Notes under the pieces: model-generated
Databases searched by the model: none
What the model saw: the letters and a program-made list of their open reading frames with translations, nothing else
What the model was told of the DNA's origin: nothing
In this document: positions 1 through 8,416 of the stretch, piece by piece
Numbering within the stretch: the first letter of the stretch is position 1
How the letters are laid out: every line of letters starts with the position of its first letter
Position numbers and translations under genes: made by a program
Origin: Segatella baroniae B14
GTDB lineage: Bacteria > Bacteroidota > Bacteroidia > Bacteroidales > Bacteroidaceae
Assembly (NCBI RefSeq): GCF_022024235.1
Contig: NZ_CP091799.1
Location: 722,001-786,000 of the forward strand
Reading direction: 5' to 3'
DNA: 64,000 nt

Positions 1-1
1 G

Positions 2-817
2 AATAACACGTATGGTCAAGCATGGGAAAGTTTACGTATTACAGGTACAGGCTTTGATATGAAAGTGGGTGCTATTTTCCGTCCTATTGAGACCTCTCCG
101 TTCCGATTTGGTGTTTATATTAATACTCCTACATTCTATAATTTATCTCTTGCGGCTTCAAGTGATATCGAAGGAGGTGAGATAGGTTCAGAAAGAATTA
201 ATAGAGGAAGTGATGTTCGATTGGACTATAAAATGAATACACCTTGGAAGTTTGGATTAAGTTTAGGTCACACCGTAGGACGATATCTGGCTTTAGGTTT
301 TACGTACGAATACTCAGATTACAGTTCAATGGATAATCGTATCGATGATGGCGGTTACTATGATTACTATTATGACATTTATTCATCAACATCTGTAAGT
401 GATGAGGTCATGAATCGTAATACAGATATGGTATTAAAAGGTGTACATACATTGAAGTTGGGTTTTGAATATAAACCCATTTCGACAATAGCTCTTCGTT
501 TGGGTTACAACTATGTATCACCTAAGTTTGAAAGTGATGGTTTCAGAGATCAGACTCTAGACTCTCAAGGTGTAGCCTACGCAACCTCAACCGATTATAC
601 CAATTGGAAATCAACTAATCGCATTACAGCAGGTGTCGGTTTTACGTTTGATAAGTTGTACTTAGATATGGCCTATCAATATAGTCAGACGAATGGTGAT
701 TTTTATCCATTTATGAACTATAGTGTCAATGATGTAGATGGTCGCAACTATGTAGCTCCAACATCAGTCAGCAACAAGCGTAATCAGTTGTTGGTGACAT
801 TAGGATATAGATTCTAA
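2..817 (+). CDS. OmpP1/FadL/TodX-family outer membrane transporter, 3' part (5' truncated by window edge)
   Basis: The reading frame is open from base 2, so the start lies outside the window; about 271 residues are visible. The sequence is a run of alternating polar/hydrophobic strands rich in Tyr, Gly and Asn, and it ends in an aromatic residue (TLGYRF), the usual signature for outer-membrane beta-barrel insertion. Repeated strand patterns such as LRLGYNYVSPKF and ITAGVGFTFDKLYLDMAYQYS match the C-terminal half of OmpP1/FadL/TodX proteins, which take up hydrophobic or aromatic compounds across the outer membrane. The substrate cannot be told from this part. A weak hairpin follows the stop codon at about 812-831. 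The family call rests on the barrel pattern and the ending, since the N-terminal hatch is missing. Confidence 0.75.
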   Translation, partial: NNTYGQAWESLRITGTGFDMKVGAIFRPIETSPFRFGVYINTPTFYNLSLAASSDIEGGEIGSERINRGSDVRLDYKMNTPWKFGLSLGHTVGRYLALGFTYEYSDYSSMDNRIDDGGYYDYYYDIYSSTSVSDEVMNRNTDMVLKGVHTLKLGFEYKPISTIALRLGYNYVSPKFESDGFRDQTLDSQGVAYATSTDYTNWKSTNRITAGVGFTFDKLYLDMAYQYSQTNGDFYPFMNYSVNDVDGRNYVAPTSVSNKRNQLLVTLGYRF

Positions 818-882
818 TTCAATTTAGAATTGTTAGGATTATTATAAAAAATAGGGTTTAATTAAACTTTTCCCTAAAAATA

Positions 883-914
883 TTTGGTAGTTACAATTTT
901 TAGTCTTATATTTG
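883..914 (+). promoter_or_regulatory. Bacteroidetes-type promoter of the candidate small RNA
   Basis: TTTG at 883-886 and TATATTTG at 907-914, separated by 20 bp, fit the Bacteroidetes housekeeping promoter. Transcription should begin near 921. The next protein gene has its own promoter further downstream, so this one appears to drive only the short 921-1070 interval. Confidence 0.7.
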
Positions 915-920
915 CATCAG

Positions 921-1070
921 AATTAAGAATGAGGGTTCATAGCCTCTGCTTATTTCAAACAAATTTGATTAAAGATAAAACTTTAAATAAGATTAGTTTT
1001 TTTAGTGGTTAATTTAGTTTTAGTAAGTATGTAAGTAGAGTTTGTCGTGATGACAAACTCTATTTTATTT
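921..1070 (+). ncRNA. Candidate stand-alone small RNA of about 145 nt
   Basis: The interval lies between a good promoter (883-914) and a strong intrinsic terminator (1036-1067), and no convincing protein gene is inside it. The only ATG frame (929-1012) would give 27 residues and has no visible ribosome binding site. The sequence can fold: GAGG/CCTC close a small hairpin at 931-946, CTTATTT (948-954) can pair with AAATAAG (984-990), and two further small inverted repeats (CAAA/TTTG and TTAAAG/CTTTAA) lie between them. I cannot assign it to a known RNA family. It could instead be a short attenuated leader, but the next gene's promoter lies beyond the terminator. Confidence 0.5.
1036..1067 (+). 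terminator. Intrinsic terminator of the small RNA candidate
   Basis: An 11-bp perfect stem (TAGAGTTTGTC / GACAAACTCTA) closes a 5-nt loop and is followed by a T-rich tract (TTTTATTTTTAT). It is among the strongest terminators in the window, and no protein gene ends immediately before it. Confidence 0.8.
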
Positions 1071-1091
1071 TTATACGTTTCTATTGGTTAT

Positions 1092-1122
1092 TTTGTGCGT
1101 TCAATTTTTAGTTGTATCTTTG
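1092..1122 (+). promoter_or_regulatory. Promoter of the GH10-like gene
   Basis: TTTG at 1092-1095 and TATCTTTG at 1115-1122 are separated by 19 bp. The start point would be near 1129, leaving a leader of about 20 nt before the ATG at 1149. This places the real start downstream of the longer open frame that begins at 1047. Confidence 0.75.
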
Positions 1123-1148
1123 TAGTCTTAAAATATAAAATCCTAACA

Positions 1149-2630
1149 ATGAAAAAAATCTTTTTACTGATTTTATTACTAGTTTCTATATTGCAAGTGT
1201 CAGCACGGAAGCGAGAGTTTCGTGGCGCTTGGATACAGTGCGTTAATGGACAGTTTCAGGGAATGTCTACTGAGGCTATGCAGAGTAATCTGCTTCATCA
1301 GTTAGATGAATTACAGAAAGATGGTGTTAACGCTATCATTTTTCAGGTACGTGCAGAGTGTGATGCTCTTTATGCGTCCAAGTACGAACCTTGGAGTAGA
1401 TTCCTTACGGGTGTACAGGGACAAGCTCCTTCACCATATTGGGATCCTCTTCAATGGATGGTGGAACAGTGTCACAAACGAGGTATGGAGCTTCATGCTT
1501 GGATAAATCCATATCGAGCTAAAACAAAAGGTACAACAAACTTAGTAAGTAATCATATTGCCATCAAGCATCCAGAACGCGTATTCTCTTATGATAATCT
1601 ATTTATTCTAAATCCAGGTATGCCAGAGAATAGGCAATACATTTATCGGGTAGTAGAGGATATTGTGAATCGTTATGATATTGATGGCTTACATATTGAT
1701 GACTATTTTTATCCGTACCCAGCACCAGGTCAACAAATACCCGACAGTAGACAGTTTGAACAGTATAATCACGGTTTTAGTAATATTGCAGATTGGCGTC
1801 GTGATAATGTGAATATTTTTATTAAGGAGTTAGGTGAAACCATTCATAAAGCAAAGCCATGGGTCAAATTTGGTGTTTCTCCTTTTGGTATATATCGTAA
1901 TCAGAAAAATTCACCAAATGGTTCTGCTACAGCAGGTTTGCAGAATTATGATGATCTTTATGCCGATGTGTTAATGTGGGTAAATAATGGTTGGGTGGAT
2001 TATAATGTGCCACAGCTCTATTGGCAAATTGGCCATACAACAGCAGATTATGAGACTCTTATCAAGTGGTGGAATAAACACGCAAGTAATCGTCCTTTAT
2101 ATATAGGTGAAGACATCGAACGTACTTGTAAGTTTGCGGATCTTAATAATCCACAAAGCAATCAAATGGCTGCAAAATACCGCTTACATCAGCAAATGGA
2201 GCATGTTGATGGTACTGTATTATGGTATTCCCGATTAGCAGTAGATAATTATGGCAATTATGGTACGGTACTTCGTAAGAACTATTGGAAAAATCCAGCT
2301 TTACCGCCATTAATGCCATTCTTAGATAATAAGGCTCCTCAGAAAGTGAAAAGTCTTAAGCCAGTATGGACTAGTGATGGTTATATACTTTTCTGGAAAG
2401 CACCAAAGGCAAAAAAATGGGGTGATGCTACAGAGCGTTATGTCGTATATAAGTTTAATCCTGGTGAGAAAGTGGATGTAGAGAATACAGAAAAGATTCT
2501 TGCAATTACTTCTGAAACAATGTACAGATTACCATATGAGAATGGAAAAACAAAATATACTTATGTTGTAACTTCGCTTGATAGAGTAGGTAATGAAAGT
2601 AAAATTACTAAAAAGAAGATAAAGCTATAA
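1149..2630 (+). CDS. Secreted glycosyl hydrolase-like 10 (GHL10/DUF187) family protein
   Basis: This 493-residue protein begins with a signal peptide (MKKIFLLILLLVSILQVSA, cleavage near 19-20). The start at 1149 follows its own promoter; the open frame extends further upstream, but only across promoter sequence. The body is a TIM-barrel of the GHL10/YngK type. It opens with EFRGAWIQCVNGQ, contains DGLHIDDYFYPYP, the acidic loop typical of the family, and then KFGVSPFGIYRN. The last 100 residues or so, from DNKAPQKV, look like a fibronectin-type III-like module. Family members are exported and probably act on glycans or cell-wall material, but their reaction is poorly defined. It appears monocistronic. 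Confidence 0.8.
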   Translation: MKKIFLLILLLVSILQVSARKREFRGAWIQCVNGQFQGMSTEAMQSNLLHQLDELQKDGVNAIIFQVRAECDALYASKYEPWSRFLTGVQGQAPSPYWDPLQWMVEQCHKRGMELHAWINPYRAKTKGTTNLVSNHIAIKHPERVFSYDNLFILNPGMPENRQYIYRVVEDIVNRYDIDGLHIDDYFYPYPAPGQQIPDSRQFEQYNHGFSNIADWRRDNVNIFIKELGETIHKAKPWVKFGVSPFGIYRNQKNSPNGSATAGLQNYDDLYADVLMWVNNGWVDYNVPQLYWQIGHTTADYETLIKWWNKHASNRPLYIGEDIERTCKFADLNNPQSNQMAAKYRLHQQMEHVDGTVLWYSRLAVDNYGNYGTVLRKNYWKNPALPPLMPFLDNKAPQKVKSLKPVWTSDGYILFWKAPKAKKWGDATERYVVYKFNPGEKVDVENTEKILAITSETMYRLPYENGKTKYTYVVTSLDRVGNESKITKKKIKL

Positions 2631-2636
2631 TTAAAT

Positions 2637-2671
2637 AAAAAGAGCTTGCTAAACTATGGCAAGCTCTTTTT
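2637..2671. terminator. Bidirectional intrinsic terminator between convergent genes
   Basis: A 13-bp stem (AAAAAGAGCTTGC / GCAAGCTCTTTTT) encloses a 9-nt loop, with T runs on both strands. It lies between the GHL10 gene and the convergent minus-strand gene and can serve both. Confidence 0.8.
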
Positions 2672-2691
2672 ATATATAATAATTTGAATGT

Positions 2692-3138
2692 TTAATCTTC
2701 CAATTGAAGCTCGTCAAGAAAATGATTCAAATCTTCGTCCAAATTTGGCATCAAATCACCCCCTATAATAACCGTATCATCATCTGCTAGAAAAAGTTCA
2801 GCGATATATTCTTTTTCCTCGTACGATTCGAGAACAAAGTTATAAGGTTTAAGAATACCAAGATTTCCTACTATTTGCTCATTCTTCAGAAGGGCTTCGC
2901 GAAGGATGGAAGTTACAATATTATCAAAATTTTCATCCTGACAGTTAAACCATGCTTCTATTGTAACACGAGTAATTTCATTGTCATCATCGTCATAAGC
3001 CAAAAGTTCCCCTGTTTCCTGATTGGCTCTTACGTGGATATCGGTTATCAAAGATAGCTCATCAGTTATAGGAAATTTTTCTGCTACTTTTCTGATGAAG
3101 CGTCCAACTTGCTGTGTTATCTGCTCGTTTGCTTCCAT
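2692..3138 (-). CDS. Conserved acidic hypothetical protein, 148 aa
   Basis: The product is cytoplasmic, with no signal peptide or membrane segment, and strongly acidic (for example AYDDDDNEITRV, and a C-terminus of DEDLNHFLDELQLED). I do not recognise a named domain. The N-terminus (MEANEQITQQVGRFIRKVAEKFP) looks helical and the middle is predicted to be strand-rich. The gene has a textbook promoter just upstream (3166-3196), lies alone between a convergent gene and the divergent rnf operon, and has ordinary host codon use. That supports a real, expressed core-genome gene. No function can be assigned from sequence. Confidence 0.75.
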   Translation of the reverse strand: MEANEQITQQVGRFIRKVAEKFPITDELSLITDIHVRANQETGELLAYDDDDNEITRVTIEAWFNCQDENFDNIVTSILREALLKNEQIVGNLGILKPYNFVLESYEEKEYIAELFLADDDTVIIGGDLMPNLDEDLNHFLDELQLED

Positions 3139-3165
3139 TTCTATTTTTTTGTTATAAATTTAAAG

Positions 3166-3196
3166 CAAAGATAAGGTATTTATCATGAAAATCAAA
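3166..3196 (-). promoter_or_regulatory. Promoter of the 148-aa acidic protein gene
   Basis: On the minus strand, TTTG (3196-3193) and TATCTTTG (3173-3166) are separated by 19 bp. The leader is about 20 nt. Confidence 0.75.
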
Positions 3197-3255
3197 ATGT
3201 TTGACTAATAATTTTTCTAGTGGTATAGAAAAAAGAATAATTTCTTTTTGATTTA

Positions 3256-3287
3256 TTTGCTCTATTCGATATATGTTGTTATCTTTG
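3256..3287 (+). promoter_or_regulatory. Promoter of the rseC-rnf operon
   Basis: TTTG at 3256-3259 and TATCTTTG at 3280-3287 are separated by 20 bp, about 57 nt upstream of the rseC start. It is back to back with the promoter of the divergent gene, and both match the consensus fully. Confidence 0.75.
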
Positions 3288-3350
3288 CATTTGTAAAGTG
3301 GACTTTGCAAAATCTAATATACAAAGATCTAAATAAAGCGAACACAAGAA

Positions 3351-3764
3351 ATGGAGAAAATAACTCACGCTGGAATTGTAGATTCGATAGAAGATGACTG
3401 TATACATGTACGCATCCTTCAGTCAGCTTCGTGTAGTGCATGTAAGATTTCAGGACATTGTAACGCCTCAGAACAAAAAGAAAAGATTATAGACGTTTTT
3501 CATCATGACACTAGCTCCTATAAAATTGGTCAGAACGTTATGGTGTATACTAATACAACAGTAGGGTATCGTGCTACTATGTTAGGTTATGGACTACCTC
3601 TTGTTATTATGGTAGTAGTACTTTTTGTTGTTCGGGCTTTAACAGGAAACGATGGGACTGCAGCCCTTTGCGGCCTTGCAGCATTAATACCATATTTTTT
3701 TGTTATCTACCTGATGCGCAATAAGATACGCGAAATCGTTGATTTTAAAATTGAATCGAAATAA
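3351..3764 (+). CDS. rseC: RseC/MucC family membrane protein, first gene of the rnf operon
   Basis: This 137-residue protein has an N-terminal cysteine-bearing segment (SASCSACKISGHC, Cys pattern C-x2-C-x5-C near residues 28-37) and two closely spaced membrane helices at about 75-95 and 102-122, which is the RseC/SoxR-reducing-protein layout. RseC relatives are linked to sigma-E signalling or to keeping SoxR reduced with the Rsx/Rnf complex. In Bacteroidetes the gene commonly heads the rnf operon, as here, so a role in assembly or maturation of the Rnf redox complex is the best inference. The rnfB start follows 26 bp after its stop codon. Confidence 0.85.
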   Translation: MEKITHAGIVDSIEDDCIHVRILQSASCSACKISGHCNASEQKEKIIDVFHHDTSSYKIGQNVMVYTNTTVGYRATMLGYGLPLVIMVVVLFVVRALTGNDGTAALCGLAALIPYFFVIYLMRNKIREIVDFKIESK

Positions 3765-3790
3765 TTTAAACTAAAACAAATACAAAAATT

Positions 3791-4708
3791 ATGAACTTTA
3801 TTTTAATTGCGGTTCTAGTTCTTGGAGCGATAGCGCTGGTTGCAGCTGTAATCCTTTATATCGTTTCCAAGAAATTTGCTGTGCAAGAAGATCCCCGCAT
3901 TGCTCAGGTAGTAGAAATACTTCCTGGTGCTAACTGTGGTGGATGTGGTTTCGCAGGCTGTGGTGGTCTTGCAGAAGCTCTTGTTAAAGGTGCCGATGCA
4001 GGTTCTATCGAGGGTATTCGTTGCCCTGTTGGAGGTGATCCTGTCATGGGTGAAGTAGCCGACCTGTTGGGTATGGCTGTTGCTAATACTGAACCTATGG
4101 TTGCAGTGGTTCGTTGCAATGGAACATGTACAAATCGTCCTCGTATTGCTGAGTATGACGGTCTTCGTACCTGTCAGGCAATGAATGCTAATGGTAGTGG
4201 TGAAACCGGATGTGGTTTCGGCTGTTTGGGTTGTGGTGATTGTACCAAAGCTTGTGCTTTTGATGCTATTCATATGAATCCAGAGACAGGTCTCCCTGAA
4301 GTAGACGAAGAGAAGTGTACTTCTTGTGGTGCTTGTACCAAGGCATGTCCACGCCATATTATAGAGCTTCGTAAGAAAGGTCCAAAGGGACGCCGTGTTT
4401 ATGTACAGTGTGTCAATAAGGATAAGGGAGCTGTTGCACGTAAGAGCTGTACTGCAGCTTGTATCGGTTGTGGTAAATGTCAGAAGGTATGTAAGTTTGA
4501 GGCAATTACTATTGAAAACAACCTTTCTTATATCGATTTCAACAAGTGTCGCATGTGTACCAAGTGTGTTGATGAATGTCCTACAGGCGCTATTATCAAA
4601 GTTAACTTCCCTGTGAAGAAAGCTCAGCCTGCGAAATCGGTTGAAACAGTTGCTCAGCCTGCTGCTGCTTCTGTTAACGAAGAAACTAAAGTAGAGGAGA
4701 AAAAGTAA
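3791..4708 (+). CDS. rnfB: Rnf complex subunit B, polyferredoxin electron-entry subunit
   Basis: This 305-residue subunit takes electrons from reduced ferredoxin and feeds them into the membrane-bound Rnf pump. One N-terminal membrane helix (about 3-25) is followed by the RnfB/RsxB 4Fe-4S domain with the pattern C49-x2-C52-x4-C57-x20-C78. Next come several CxxCxxCxxxC ferredoxin motifs, including CLGCGDCTKAC, CTSCGACTKAC, CIGCGKCQKVC and CRMCTKCVDEC. That makes this a long RnfB of the anaerobe type, with more clusters than the roughly 190-residue E. coli RsxB. The tail is Ala/Glu/Lys rich. Its TAA overlaps the rnfC ATG by one base (TAATG), indicating translational coupling. Confidence 0.97.
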   Translation: MNFILIAVLVLGAIALVAAVILYIVSKKFAVQEDPRIAQVVEILPGANCGGCGFAGCGGLAEALVKGADAGSIEGIRCPVGGDPVMGEVADLLGMAVANTEPMVAVVRCNGTCTNRPRIAEYDGLRTCQAMNANGSGETGCGFGCLGCGDCTKACAFDAIHMNPETGLPEVDEEKCTSCGACTKACPRHIIELRKKGPKGRRVYVQCVNKDKGAVARKSCTAACIGCGKCQKVCKFEAITIENNLSYIDFNKCRMCTKCVDECPTGAIIKVNFPVKKAQPAKSVETVAQPAAASVNEETKVEEKK

Positions 4709-6126
4709 TGAAACTACATACATTTAAAATAGGCGGTGTACATCCAGAGGAAAATAAGATCACTGCTGAGATACCTACCAAGGTAGCAGAATTGCCAAAA
4801 CAAGCCATTTTTATGCTTTCTCAGCATATTGGTGCTCCTGCTAAAGCAGTAGTTCAGCGTGGTGATAAAGTTAAGGTTGGTACGTTGTTGGCTGAGGCAG
4901 GTGGATTTGTTTCAGCTCCTGTTTATAGTTCAGTATCAGGTACTGTAGCTAAAATTGACAATGTTTATGATGCTACTGGTTATCGCAAGCCAGCTATTAT
5001 TATTAATGTCGATGAAGAAGACGAGTGGGAGGAAAGCATTGATCGTAGTGATACTCTTGAGACACTTGCAGCTCATCCTGAACTAACTTCAGAAGAAATT
5101 GTTAATCGTGTCAAGGTAGCAGGTGTTACAGGTATGGGTGGTGCTGGTTTCCCTACTTTTATCAAGTTGTGTCCTCCACCTACAGCTAAAGCTGAATTTG
5201 TTATTATAAATGCCGTAGAATGTGAGCCATATATCACCTCTGATTATCGTTTGATGATGGAGCATGCTGATGAGATTCTTGTAGGTGTAGAGCTTTTGAT
5301 GAAAGCAGCTAAGGTAGATAAAGGCTTTATTGGTATAGAAGAGAATAAGCCAGAAGCTATTCGTCTGCTAACAGAATTATGTAAAGAACATGCAGGAATT
5401 GAAGTTGTTCCTTTGAAGACAAAATATCCTCAAGGAGGTGAAAAACAGTTAGTAGATGCAGTTGTTGGGCGTCAGGTTCCAGCTCCACCTGCAATACCTG
5501 TAAATGTTGGTGCAATTGTTCAGAATGTAGGTACAGCATATGCTGTTTATCAAGCTGTTATGAAGAATAAGCCTCTCTTTGAACGTTATACCACTGTAAC
5601 AGGTAAGCATATTAAGAATCCAAGTAACTTCTTAGTTCGTATGGGTACACCAATGAGTCAACTTATTGAAGCATGTGGTGGTCTTCCAGATGATGATAAC
5701 AAAGTTCTTGCAGGTGGTCCGATGATGGGTAAGGCTGTTATTAGCCTTGATGTTCCTGTATGTAAGGGTACCAATGCCATTACAGTACTTACAGGAAAAG
5801 ATGCTCATCGAAAAGAAGCACAGGCTTGTATTCGTTGTGGTAAGTGTGTCGAAGCTTGTCCTATGGGACTGGAACCATATTTATTGGCTACACTTTCTGT
5901 TAACAAGATGTTTGATCAGCTTGAGCAAGAGGAAGTTGTAAGTTGTATATCTTGTGGAAGTTGTCAGTTTACTTGTCCAGCTCACCGTCCTTTACTCGAT
6001 AATATTGCTAATGGAAAAGGCGCTGTTATGGGAATTATTCGCGGTCGTGCAATGAAGGCAAAAGCTGAAGCAGAGAAGGCTAAGGCAGAAGCTGAAAAAG
6101 CTAAGCCTGCAGATGCTAAGGCTTAA
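4708..6126 (+). CDS. rnfC: Rnf complex subunit C, NADH-binding Fe-S subunit
   Basis: This 472-residue peripheral subunit exchanges electrons with NAD(H). Visible parts are an N-terminal barrel-sandwich region, the nucleotide/FMN loop GMGGAGFPT, NAVECEPYITSDYR in the Nqo1-like fold, and two ferredoxin motifs near the C-terminus (CIRCGKCVEACP and CISCGSCQFTCP). It ends in a short Ala-Glu-Lys repeat (KAEAEKAKAEAEKAK), a charged helical tail seen in a longer form in other RnfC proteins. The length is normal for Bacteroidetes. It is coupled to rnfB by a one-base overlap. Confidence 0.97.
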   Translation: MKLHTFKIGGVHPEENKITAEIPTKVAELPKQAIFMLSQHIGAPAKAVVQRGDKVKVGTLLAEAGGFVSAPVYSSVSGTVAKIDNVYDATGYRKPAIIINVDEEDEWEESIDRSDTLETLAAHPELTSEEIVNRVKVAGVTGMGGAGFPTFIKLCPPPTAKAEFVIINAVECEPYITSDYRLMMEHADEILVGVELLMKAAKVDKGFIGIEENKPEAIRLLTELCKEHAGIEVVPLKTKYPQGGEKQLVDAVVGRQVPAPPAIPVNVGAIVQNVGTAYAVYQAVMKNKPLFERYTTVTGKHIKNPSNFLVRMGTPMSQLIEACGGLPDDDNKVLAGGPMMGKAVISLDVPVCKGTNAITVLTGKDAHRKEAQACIRCGKCVEACPMGLEPYLLATLSVNKMFDQLEQEEVVSCISCGSCQFTCPAHRPLLDNIANGKGAVMGIIRGRAMKAKAEAEKAKAEAEKAKPADAKA

Positions 6127-6174
6127 GTGGAGTGTTACCTATAAATAATAGAATCAAGAAATTTAAATAATAAA

Positions 6175-7167
6175 ATGGGAAAATTAATAGTTTCTCTTTC
6201 ACCACACGCACATGGAAATGATAGTGTAGAAAGAAATATGTACGGTGTCATTATAGCGTTGATTCCTGCTGTTCTCGTTTCTCTGTATTATTTCGGAATA
6301 GGTTCAGCTGTAGTGTTGCTGACCAGTGTGGCTGCCTGCGTATTTTTTGAGTGGGCAATTGCTAAATATATGCTAAAGACTAAGCCGCAAGTACTTGATG
6401 GCTCTGCTATGCTAACAGGTCTTCTTTTGGGTATGAATCTTCCTAGTAATTTACCTCTTTGGATAATTATCCTAGGTGCGCTTATTGCTATTGGAGTTGG
6501 TAAGATGTCTTTTGGAGGACTTGGTAATAATCCTTTTAACCCAGCATTGGTTGGTCGTTGTTTTCTTCTTGTTAGCTTCCCTGCGCAGATGACAAGTTGG
6601 CCTACTGTGGGACAGTTAGGTAGTTATCTCGATGCACAGACAGGTGCTACACCATTAAGTGTTATGAAAGAAGCTATCAAGACAGGCGATGCATCTTTAT
6701 TGGATAGGCTTCCTGATACTTTTACTATGTTGCTTGGTAATCCTGCGAATGGTATGGGTGCAGGTACTATAGGTGAGGTTTGTGCAGCTGCGCTTCTTTT
6801 AGGTTTAATTTATATGCTTGTGAAGAAAATTATCACATGGCATATTCCTGTATCTATTCTTTGCACAGTTTTTGTATTTAGTGGTTTAATGCATATGATT
6901 AATCCTGTATATGCTAACCCTGTATATGAGTTGCTGAGTGGCGGTTTGATGTTGGGTGCAATCTTTATGGCTACCGACTATGTTACAAGTCCGATGACAA
7001 AGAAAGGTCAGCTTATTTATGGTGTTGCTATTGGTTTCCTCACTATTGTAATCCGTAATTGGGGAAGCTATCCAGAGGGAATGTCATTTGCGATCTTAAT
7101 CATGAATGGCTTTACACCTCTGATTAATCACTATATGAAGCCTAAGCGCTACGGTATAGCTAAGTAA
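6175..7167 (+). CDS. rnfD: Rnf complex subunit D, membrane flavoprotein
   Basis: This is a 330-residue integral membrane subunit with about nine to ten helices. The covalent FMN site is visible as TGATPLS, with Thr159 as the expected attachment residue. The conserved loops GLGNNPFNPALVGR and MATDYVTSPMT are present. RnfD, together with RnfA, E and G, couples electron flow from ferredoxin to NAD+ with Na+ or H+ export; the ion cannot be read from the sequence. It lies 48 bp downstream of rnfC in the same operon. Confidence 0.96.
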   Translation: MGKLIVSLSPHAHGNDSVERNMYGVIIALIPAVLVSLYYFGIGSAVVLLTSVAACVFFEWAIAKYMLKTKPQVLDGSAMLTGLLLGMNLPSNLPLWIIILGALIAIGVGKMSFGGLGNNPFNPALVGRCFLLVSFPAQMTSWPTVGQLGSYLDAQTGATPLSVMKEAIKTGDASLLDRLPDTFTMLLGNPANGMGAGTIGEVCAAALLLGLIYMLVKKIITWHIPVSILCTVFVFSGLMHMINPVYANPVYELLSGGLMLGAIFMATDYVTSPMTKKGQLIYGVAIGFLTIVIRNWGSYPEGMSFAILIMNGFTPLINHYMKPKRYGIAK

Positions 7168-7212
7168 TAGAGAGTATTCAACGAAATTACAAAGAATTAA
7201 AGTTATAAAAAG

Positions 7213-7815
7213 ATGCAAAAATTAAAATCATCTTTGACAAATATGGTTCTTGTACTGGTAGGAGTAAGTTTGATAATCGGTGGTTTGTTAGCTTATATCA
7301 ACCATCTTACAGAAGGTCCAATAGCTGAAAAGGCAGAAAAGACCCTTGCTGCAGGTATCAAGAACGTTATGGGAACCAATGATTTGCAAGTTGCTGAGCC
7401 TGTTAATGTAACAGAGACTATTGATGGTAAACCAGTAAGTTTTACCATTCACGCTACAACTGATAAGAGTGGCAAGACCCTCGGTGCAGCAGTAGAAAGT
7501 GTTACTGGTGGTTTTGGTGGCGATTTGAAAGTACTCGTAGGTTTCAATCCAGAAGGTCAGATTTTAGGCTATACCATTCTTCAGCACGCAGAGACACCTG
7601 GTCTTGGTGCTAAAGCAGGTGATTGGTTCCAGAAGGGTGGCAAAGGTAATATTATAGGTAAAAATCCAGCTGATGGTGATCTCCATGTAAGCAAGGATGA
7701 TAAGACCGGTAATGCTGTAGATGCCATCACAGCTAGTACTATTACATCACGTGCTTTCCTGAAGGCTATCAATCAGGCTTATGCCGTGTATATCAAATCT
7801 AATAAGAAAAGATAA
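7213..7815 (+). CDS. rnfG: Rnf complex subunit G, periplasmic-side flavoprotein
   Basis: This 200-residue protein has one N-terminal membrane anchor (about 9-29) and an FMN-binding domain. The phosphoester-flavin motif reads DAITASTITS, so Thr176 is the predicted FMN acceptor. HAETPGLGAK, a conserved FMN_bind loop, is also present. RnfG passes electrons between flavins within the Rnf complex. Flavin attachment would need an ApbE-type transferase, which is not in this window. The rnfE start follows 5 bp after its stop codon. Confidence 0.95.
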   Translation: MQKLKSSLTNMVLVLVGVSLIIGGLLAYINHLTEGPIAEKAEKTLAAGIKNVMGTNDLQVAEPVNVTETIDGKPVSFTIHATTDKSGKTLGAAVESVTGGFGGDLKVLVGFNPEGQILGYTILQHAETPGLGAKAGDWFQKGGKGNIIGKNPADGDLHVSKDDKTGNAVDAITASTITSRAFLKAINQAYAVYIKSNKKR

Positions 7816-7820
7816 GCCCT

Positions 7821-8405
7821 ATGAGTAATATTAAAGTTCTTTTGAATGGCATGATCAAGGAGAACCCTACATTTGTTCTTACCCTTGGTATGTGTCCAAC
7901 ATTGGCTACAACGACAAGCGCCATCAATGGTTTTTCTATGGGCTTGGCTACAATGGCCGTATTGATTTGTACTAACTTTGTAATCTCTTGTATCAAGAAG
8001 ATTACCCCCGATATGGTTCGTATACCTGTTTTCATAGTCGTGATAGCAGCATTTGTTACTATTCTTCAGATGGTTATGAGTGCATATGCTCCAGATTCAA
8101 TTAATCAGGCATTGGGTCTATTTATACCGCTGATAGTAGTAAACTGTATCATTTTGGGACGTGCAGAGAGTTTTGCCTGCAAGAATTCACCGTTGGCTAG
8201 CATCTTTGATGGTATAGGTATAGGACTCGGTTTTACCGGTGCTCTTACTCTCTTAGGCTGTGTTCGTGAACTTCTTGGTGCCGGTAGTATCTTCGGTATC
8301 AATCTATTGCCAGAGACTACCAATATTTTGCTGTTTATCCTTCCTCCAGGTGCATTTATCACTTTAGGATATCTTTCAGCTATTATCAATAAAATTAAAC
8401 GTTAA
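7821..8405 (+). CDS. rnfE: Rnf complex subunit E, integral membrane subunit
   Basis: This 194-residue protein has about six membrane helices and begins [29 protein letters not shown], matching the RnfE/NqrD family (motif ENPxFVLxLGxCPxLA). The conserved Cys in the first helix belongs to the intramembrane Fe-S site formed with Rnf[13 protein letters not shown] and [11 protein letters not shown] are further family motifs. It is tightly spaced in the operon. Confidence 0.96.
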   Translation: MSNIKVLLNGMIKENPTFVLTLGMCPTLATTTSAINGFSMGLATMAVLICTNFVISCIKKITPDMVRIPVFIVVIAAFVTILQMVMSAYAPDSINQALGLFIPLIVVNCIILGRAESFACKNSPLASIFDGIGIGLGFTGALTLLGCVRELLGAGSIFGINLLPETTNILLFILPPGAFITLGYLSAIINKIKR

Positions 8406-8416
8406 ATAGCACAATT

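Noticed and set aside
1047..1148. Longer start for the GHL10 protein
   Set aside because: The promoter at 1092-1122 lies inside this stretch, so it cannot be translated from that transcript; the signal peptide begins at 1149.
3815..4723. 302-codon minus-strand ORF opposite rnfB
   Set aside because: It mirrors the rnfB coding strand exactly; its Thr/Cys/Ser-rich translation is the usual antisense of a ferredoxin-type gene and it has no promoter.
6057..6125. Ala-Glu-Lys codon repeat in rnfC as a tandem DNA repeat
   Set aside because: The repeats are protein-level and imperfect at DNA level; such charged tails are normal in RnfC.
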